A DNA stretch of 64,000 nucleotides. Source: an uncultured Pseudomonadota bacterium (GTDB lineage: Bacteria > Myxococcota_A > UBA9160 > PR03). The DNA lies in the NCBI GenBank assembly GCA_900696485.1, contig CAADGG010000084.1, positions 1-64,000 of the forward strand, given 5' to 3'. The notes beneath the pieces are model-generated. The model was not told the origin of the DNA and ran no database searches. It was given only the letters and a program-made list of their open reading frames with translations. Shown piece after piece: positions 61,304-64,000 of the stretch. Numbering within the stretch: the first letter of the stretch is position 1; each line of letters begins with the position of its first letter. Both the position numbers and the translations under genes were made by a program.

Positions 61304-62524
61304 ATGACGACGCAACGCGCCGCGCTGGACGGCATCCGGGTGATCGATCTCACGGTCTGGTTCCAGGGTCCCGTCGCCGCCCAGCACCTGGCGGACTTCG
61401 GGGCCGAAGTGATCCACGTCGAGCGGCCGAAGGGCGGCGACCAGGGTCGCGGCGTGCGCAGCATCAAGGCGCTGCCGGTCGGGGACTGGAACCAGTACTT
61501 CCTCGTCATCAACCGCAACAAGAAGAGCCTCGCCGTCGATCTCAAGCAGCCGCAGGGGCGCGAGATCCTCTATCGCCTCGCCGAGAAGTCGGACGTCTTC
61601 CTGTCGAATCTCGCGGCGGAGAACCTCGCCGCGTGGGGCCTCACGGCCGACGCGCTGCACGCGGTGAACCCGCGCCTCGTCTACGCCGTGACGAGCGGCT
61701 ACGGGCGCTGGGCGACGGCGACGAAGCCCGCCTTCGACATGACCGTGCAGGCGCTGACCGGCTTGATGAACCGGCTCGGTGAGCCGGGTGAGCCGCCGAT
61801 CTATCTCGGCATGGGCTCGGGCGACGCATTCGGCGGCCTGCTCGGCGCGCTCGGCATCCTGATCGCGCTGCAGCAGCGGCGGCGCACCGGCAAGGGGCAG
61901 ATCGTCGACGCGTCGTTGTACGGCGCGCAGCTACTGCTCGCGGCGCCGACGTTGCAGGCGTATCTCGCCACCGGCGACGCCCGCTACGCGCGCCAGCGCT
62001 CGCGTCGCACGCCGGAGAATCCGCTCTGGAACCCGTATCCGGCGCACGACCGCTGGCTGTTCCTGTGCGTCCCGAACGATGACACGAGCTATGCGACGCT
62101 GCGCCGCGTGCTCGGCGATCCGCCGGCCGCGCGCGAGCCGCGCTTCGCATCCGCCGCCGGCCGCCGCGAGCACGCGACGGCGCTGGTCGACGCGCTCGAT
62201 CCGGTGTTCCGCGAGCGCAGCGCCGAAGACTGGACCGCGCGTCTGCGCGCCGAGGACCTCGCCGTGAGTCCCATCGGTACGCTGCGCGACCTCGCCGAGG
62301 ATCCGCAGGCGTGGGCCAACGACTACCTGCTCGAGACCTTCTGTGAGGAGGTGAAGCGAACGGTCACCGTGCGCGGGCTCCCGATCGGGCTCTCGAAGAC
62401 GCCCGGACGCGTCGAGAGCCTCGGCCCCGAGCTCGGCCAGGACACCGAACTGCTGCTCGCGGATCTGCTCGGCTACACGTGGGACGAGATCGGCGCGCTG
62501 AAGGACGCGAAGGTGATCCCGTGA
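61304..62524 (+). CDS. CaiB/BaiF CoA-transferase, catalytic subunit of a pair
   Basis: 406 residues. IRVIDLTVWFQGPVAAQHLADFGAEVIHVERP, NRNKKSLAVDLKQP and the catalytic Asp174 in GSGDAFGG are family III features, with GKGQIVDASLYGAQ after it. It starts six bases after the Asp-less relative. A heterodimer with that protein could activate the 3-oxo acid made by the carboxylase, in the manner of succinyl-CoA:benzylsuccinate CoA-transferase. The substrate is inferred only. Confidence 0.87.
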   Translation: MTTQRAALDGIRVIDLTVWFQGPVAAQHLADFGAEVIHVERPKGGDQGRGVRSIKALPVGDWNQYFLVINRNKKSLAVDLKQPQGREILYRLAEKSDVFLSNLAAENLAAWGLTADALHAVNPRLVYAVTSGYGRWATATKPAFDMTVQALTGLMNRLGEPGEPPIYLGMGSGDAFGGLLGALGILIALQQRRRTGKGQIVDASLYGAQLLLAAPTLQAYLATGDARYARQRSRRTPENPLWNPYPAHDRWLFLCVPNDDTSYATLRRVLGDPPAAREPRFASAAGRREHATALVDALDPVFRERSAEDWTARLRAEDLAVSPIGTLRDLAEDPQAWANDYLLETFCEEVKRTVTVRGLPIGLSKTPGRVESLGPELGQDTELLLADLLGYTWDEIGALKDAKVIP

Positions 62525-63753
62525 CGGATCCCGCGCGCGCGCGCTTTGCCGATGGGCCCCTCAGCGGCATCCGCGTGCTCGACCTCTCGACCATGCTCGC
62601 CGGGCCCTACGCGGCGACGCTTCTCGGCGACCTCGGCGCCGACGTCATCAAGGTCGAGTCGCACGCCGGCGACGACAGCCGGCACCTCGGCGTCGAGAAG
62701 CGCGGCGAGCGGGCGCCCTTCCTCGCGCTGAACCGCAACAAGCGCGCGCTCGTGCTCGACCTCGGCCAGCCGGCGGCCCAGGGCGTCTTCGCGCGGCTCG
62801 TGGCCAGCTCCGATGCGCTCGTCACGAACGTGCGCGAACCCGCGCTCTCGCGACTCGGCATCGACTACGATTCCGTCCGCCGGCACCGCGCGGATCTGAT
62901 CTGGGTCGGCGTGACGGCGTTCGGCGCGGACGGACCGTATGCCGGCCGGCCCGGCATCGACTTCCTCGCCCAGGGCTACGCCGGCCTGATCGCCGGCAAC
63001 GGAGACCCCGAGGCGCCGCCGGTGCGCGTCACCGCGCCGCTGGTCGACGGGATGACGTCGATGTGCGTCGCGACCGGCGTCCTCGCAGCCCTCCGCGTGC
63101 GCGACGCCACCGGAGAAGGTCAGCGCCTCGACGTCTCCCTGCTCGACGTCCTCACCCATGCGCAGGCCCCCGTGCTGCAGAGCTACCTGCTCGCGGAAGA
63201 AGTGGTCCCGAGAACCGGGAACCGCAGCCACTTCTTCGCGCCGTCGGGCGTGTACGAGTGCCGCGACGGCCGCCGGCTGTGTCTCACCTGTCCGTCGGAG
63301 AAGTTCTTCCGGAACCTGTGCGTGGCGCTCGACGTCGCGTGGGCCGACGACCCGCGCTTTGCGCGCATCGCCGACCGGCTTCGGAACCAGGACGAGCTCG
63401 ACCGGCGGATCGCCGCCCGCTGCCGGGACTTCACGCGCGACGAGCTGCTGGAGCGGATCCTCGCCGCCGACGTGCTCGCCGCGCCGGTCCAGGAGATCCC
63501 GGAGGTCGTCGACGACCCGCAGATCCGCCACAACGAGATGATCGTCGAGACCGAGCACGCAACGCTCGGGACGCTCGCGGTGACCGGCGTCCCGATCAAA
63601 CTCCGCGGCACCCCCGGCCGCGTGCGCCGCGCACCGCCGGTGCACGGCCAGCACACGGCCGAGCTGCTCACCGAACTCGGCTACGGCGACGACGAGATCG
63701 CACGGCTGTGCGCCGACGGCGTCGTCGCCGCACCGGCAGGCGGCACGCGCTGA
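62521..63753 (+). CDS. CaiB/BaiF CoA-transferase
   Basis: 410 residues from a GTG overlapping the previous stop (GTGA). IRVLDLSTMLAGPYAATLLGDLGADVIKVES, NRNKRALVLDL, GVTAFGADGPYAGRPGIDFLAQG and the Asp in APLVDGMTSMCVATGVLAALR are complete, so it should be an active homodimeric family III enzyme. It is the most canonical of the six CoA-transferases in the window. The Cys-rich CRDGRRLCLTCPSEKFF segment near residue 250 is unusual for the family. Confidence 0.87.
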   Translation: MTDPARARFADGPLSGIRVLDLSTMLAGPYAATLLGDLGADVIKVESHAGDDSRHLGVEKRGERAPFLALNRNKRALVLDLGQPAAQGVFARLVASSDALVTNVREPALSRLGIDYDSVRRHRADLIWVGVTAFGADGPYAGRPGIDFLAQGYAGLIAGNGDPEAPPVRVTAPLVDGMTSMCVATGVLAALRVRDATGEGQRLDVSLLDVLTHAQAPVLQSYLLAEEVVPRTGNRSHFFAPSGVYECRDGRRLCLTCPSEKFFRNLCVALDVAWADDPRFARIADRLRNQDELDRRIAARCRDFTRDELLERILAADVLAAPVQEIPEVVDDPQIRHNEMIVETEHATLGTLAVTGVPIKLRGTPGRVRRAPPVHGQHTAELLTELGYGDDEIARLCADGVVAAPAGGTR

Positions 63754-63810
63754 AGTCGGCCCGGCGCCGGCTTTCGGACGCGTCGCTCCGGCCGGACGCC
63801 GGCGCGCCGG

Positions 63811-64000
63811 CTACTTCCGGCGCTCCCACTCCTCCACGAGCCGCTGGCGCATCTCGGCCTCCGACTCGCGGATCTCCCAGAAGCGCGGCTTGCGTTTCTG
63901 CACGAACGCCGCGCCGCCCTCCTGGCCCTCCGGGAGATCGAACCAGTCCGGATACATGCTGCTCGACAGCACACCCATCTCGGCGTAGCCGTCCATCATC
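63811..64000 (-). CDS. Partial crotonase-family enzyme (C-terminus only)
   Basis: The last 62 residues of a leftward gene that begins beyond the window. EGQEGGAAFVQKRKPRFWE is the C-terminal crotonase signature and resembles MenB-type and dienoyl-CoA hydratase-type members (compare EGQEGRNAF...KRQPDF). A charged tail ESEAEMRQRLVEEWERRK follows. It converges on the CoA-transferase operon with 57 bases between. The exact reaction cannot be assigned from the fragment. Confidence 0.75.
   Translation of the reverse strand, partial: MMDGYAEMGVLSSSMYPDWFDLPEGQEGGAAFVQKRKPRFWEIRESEAEMRQRLVEEWERRK

Overview
The window is GC-rich, gene-dense bacterial chromosome. About 55 protein genes are supported, most in short operons with 1-26 nt overlaps, and several starting at GTG or TTG. 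Outer-membrane porins, a TonB system with its receptor, lipoproteins and a bacterial glutaminyl-tRNA synthetase point to a Gram-negative cell. The abundance of CaiB/BaiF CoA-transferases, crotonases, acyl-CoA ligases, a KstD-like dehydrogenase and a membrane ETF oxidoreductase resembles uncultivated deltaproteobacteria-like lineages (Myxococcota, Binatota, Desulfobacterota_B). The sequence alone does not settle the phylum. There is no rRNA, tRNA, CRISPR array, transposase or recognisable transcription factor.

Layout. 1-8 kb: cut porin-like gene, a long non-coding stretch, then a leftward block (DUF2064 transferase, YgfZ/GcvT-like protein, nucleotidyltransferase, two dodecins, tyrosine phosphatase, LPG-synthase-type membrane protein, metallophosphoesterase). 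8-19.4 kb: orphan ferredoxin, FATP-type acyl-CoA synthetase, solute-binding protein, DUF4136 lipoprotein, an alpha/beta hydrolase - DUF35 - thiolase operon, glnS, and a methyltransferase-GT2-DUF2304 operon. 19.5-31 kb: GT-C-like membrane protein, PLP decarboxylase/lyase, FGGY kinase, hydrolase, acyl-CoA ligase, crotonase, alginate-export-type porin, SDR. 31.5-35.5 kb: TonB import cassette, probably for copper. 36-41.5 kb: SCP2-like protein, a ligand-less ferritin-like protein and its gap-free diiron paralogue, then a KstD-like flavoprotein and a crotonase. 41.5-54.2 kb: leftward CoA-transferase, nitronate-monooxygenase-like, crotonase, ligase and EtfD genes. 54.4-63.8 kb: rightward CoxG, three acetone-carboxylase-like subunits and three CoA-transferases.

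Reading: the right half looks like a catabolic island for hydrophobic ketone, ring or steroid-like compounds. Substrates would be oxygenated or desaturated (diiron pair, KstD), carboxylated (AcxABC-like), activated to CoA esters (ligases, CoA-transferases), processed by crotonases and thiolase, with electrons passed to quinone by EtfD. The recurring theme is an active enzyme encoded beside a gap-free or near relative that lost its catalytic residues (the diiron pair and two CoA-transferase pairs). The window also carries three copies of a palindromic element whose stems differ by compensating changes, and nine short tandem-repeat arrays, no two of which share a unit.
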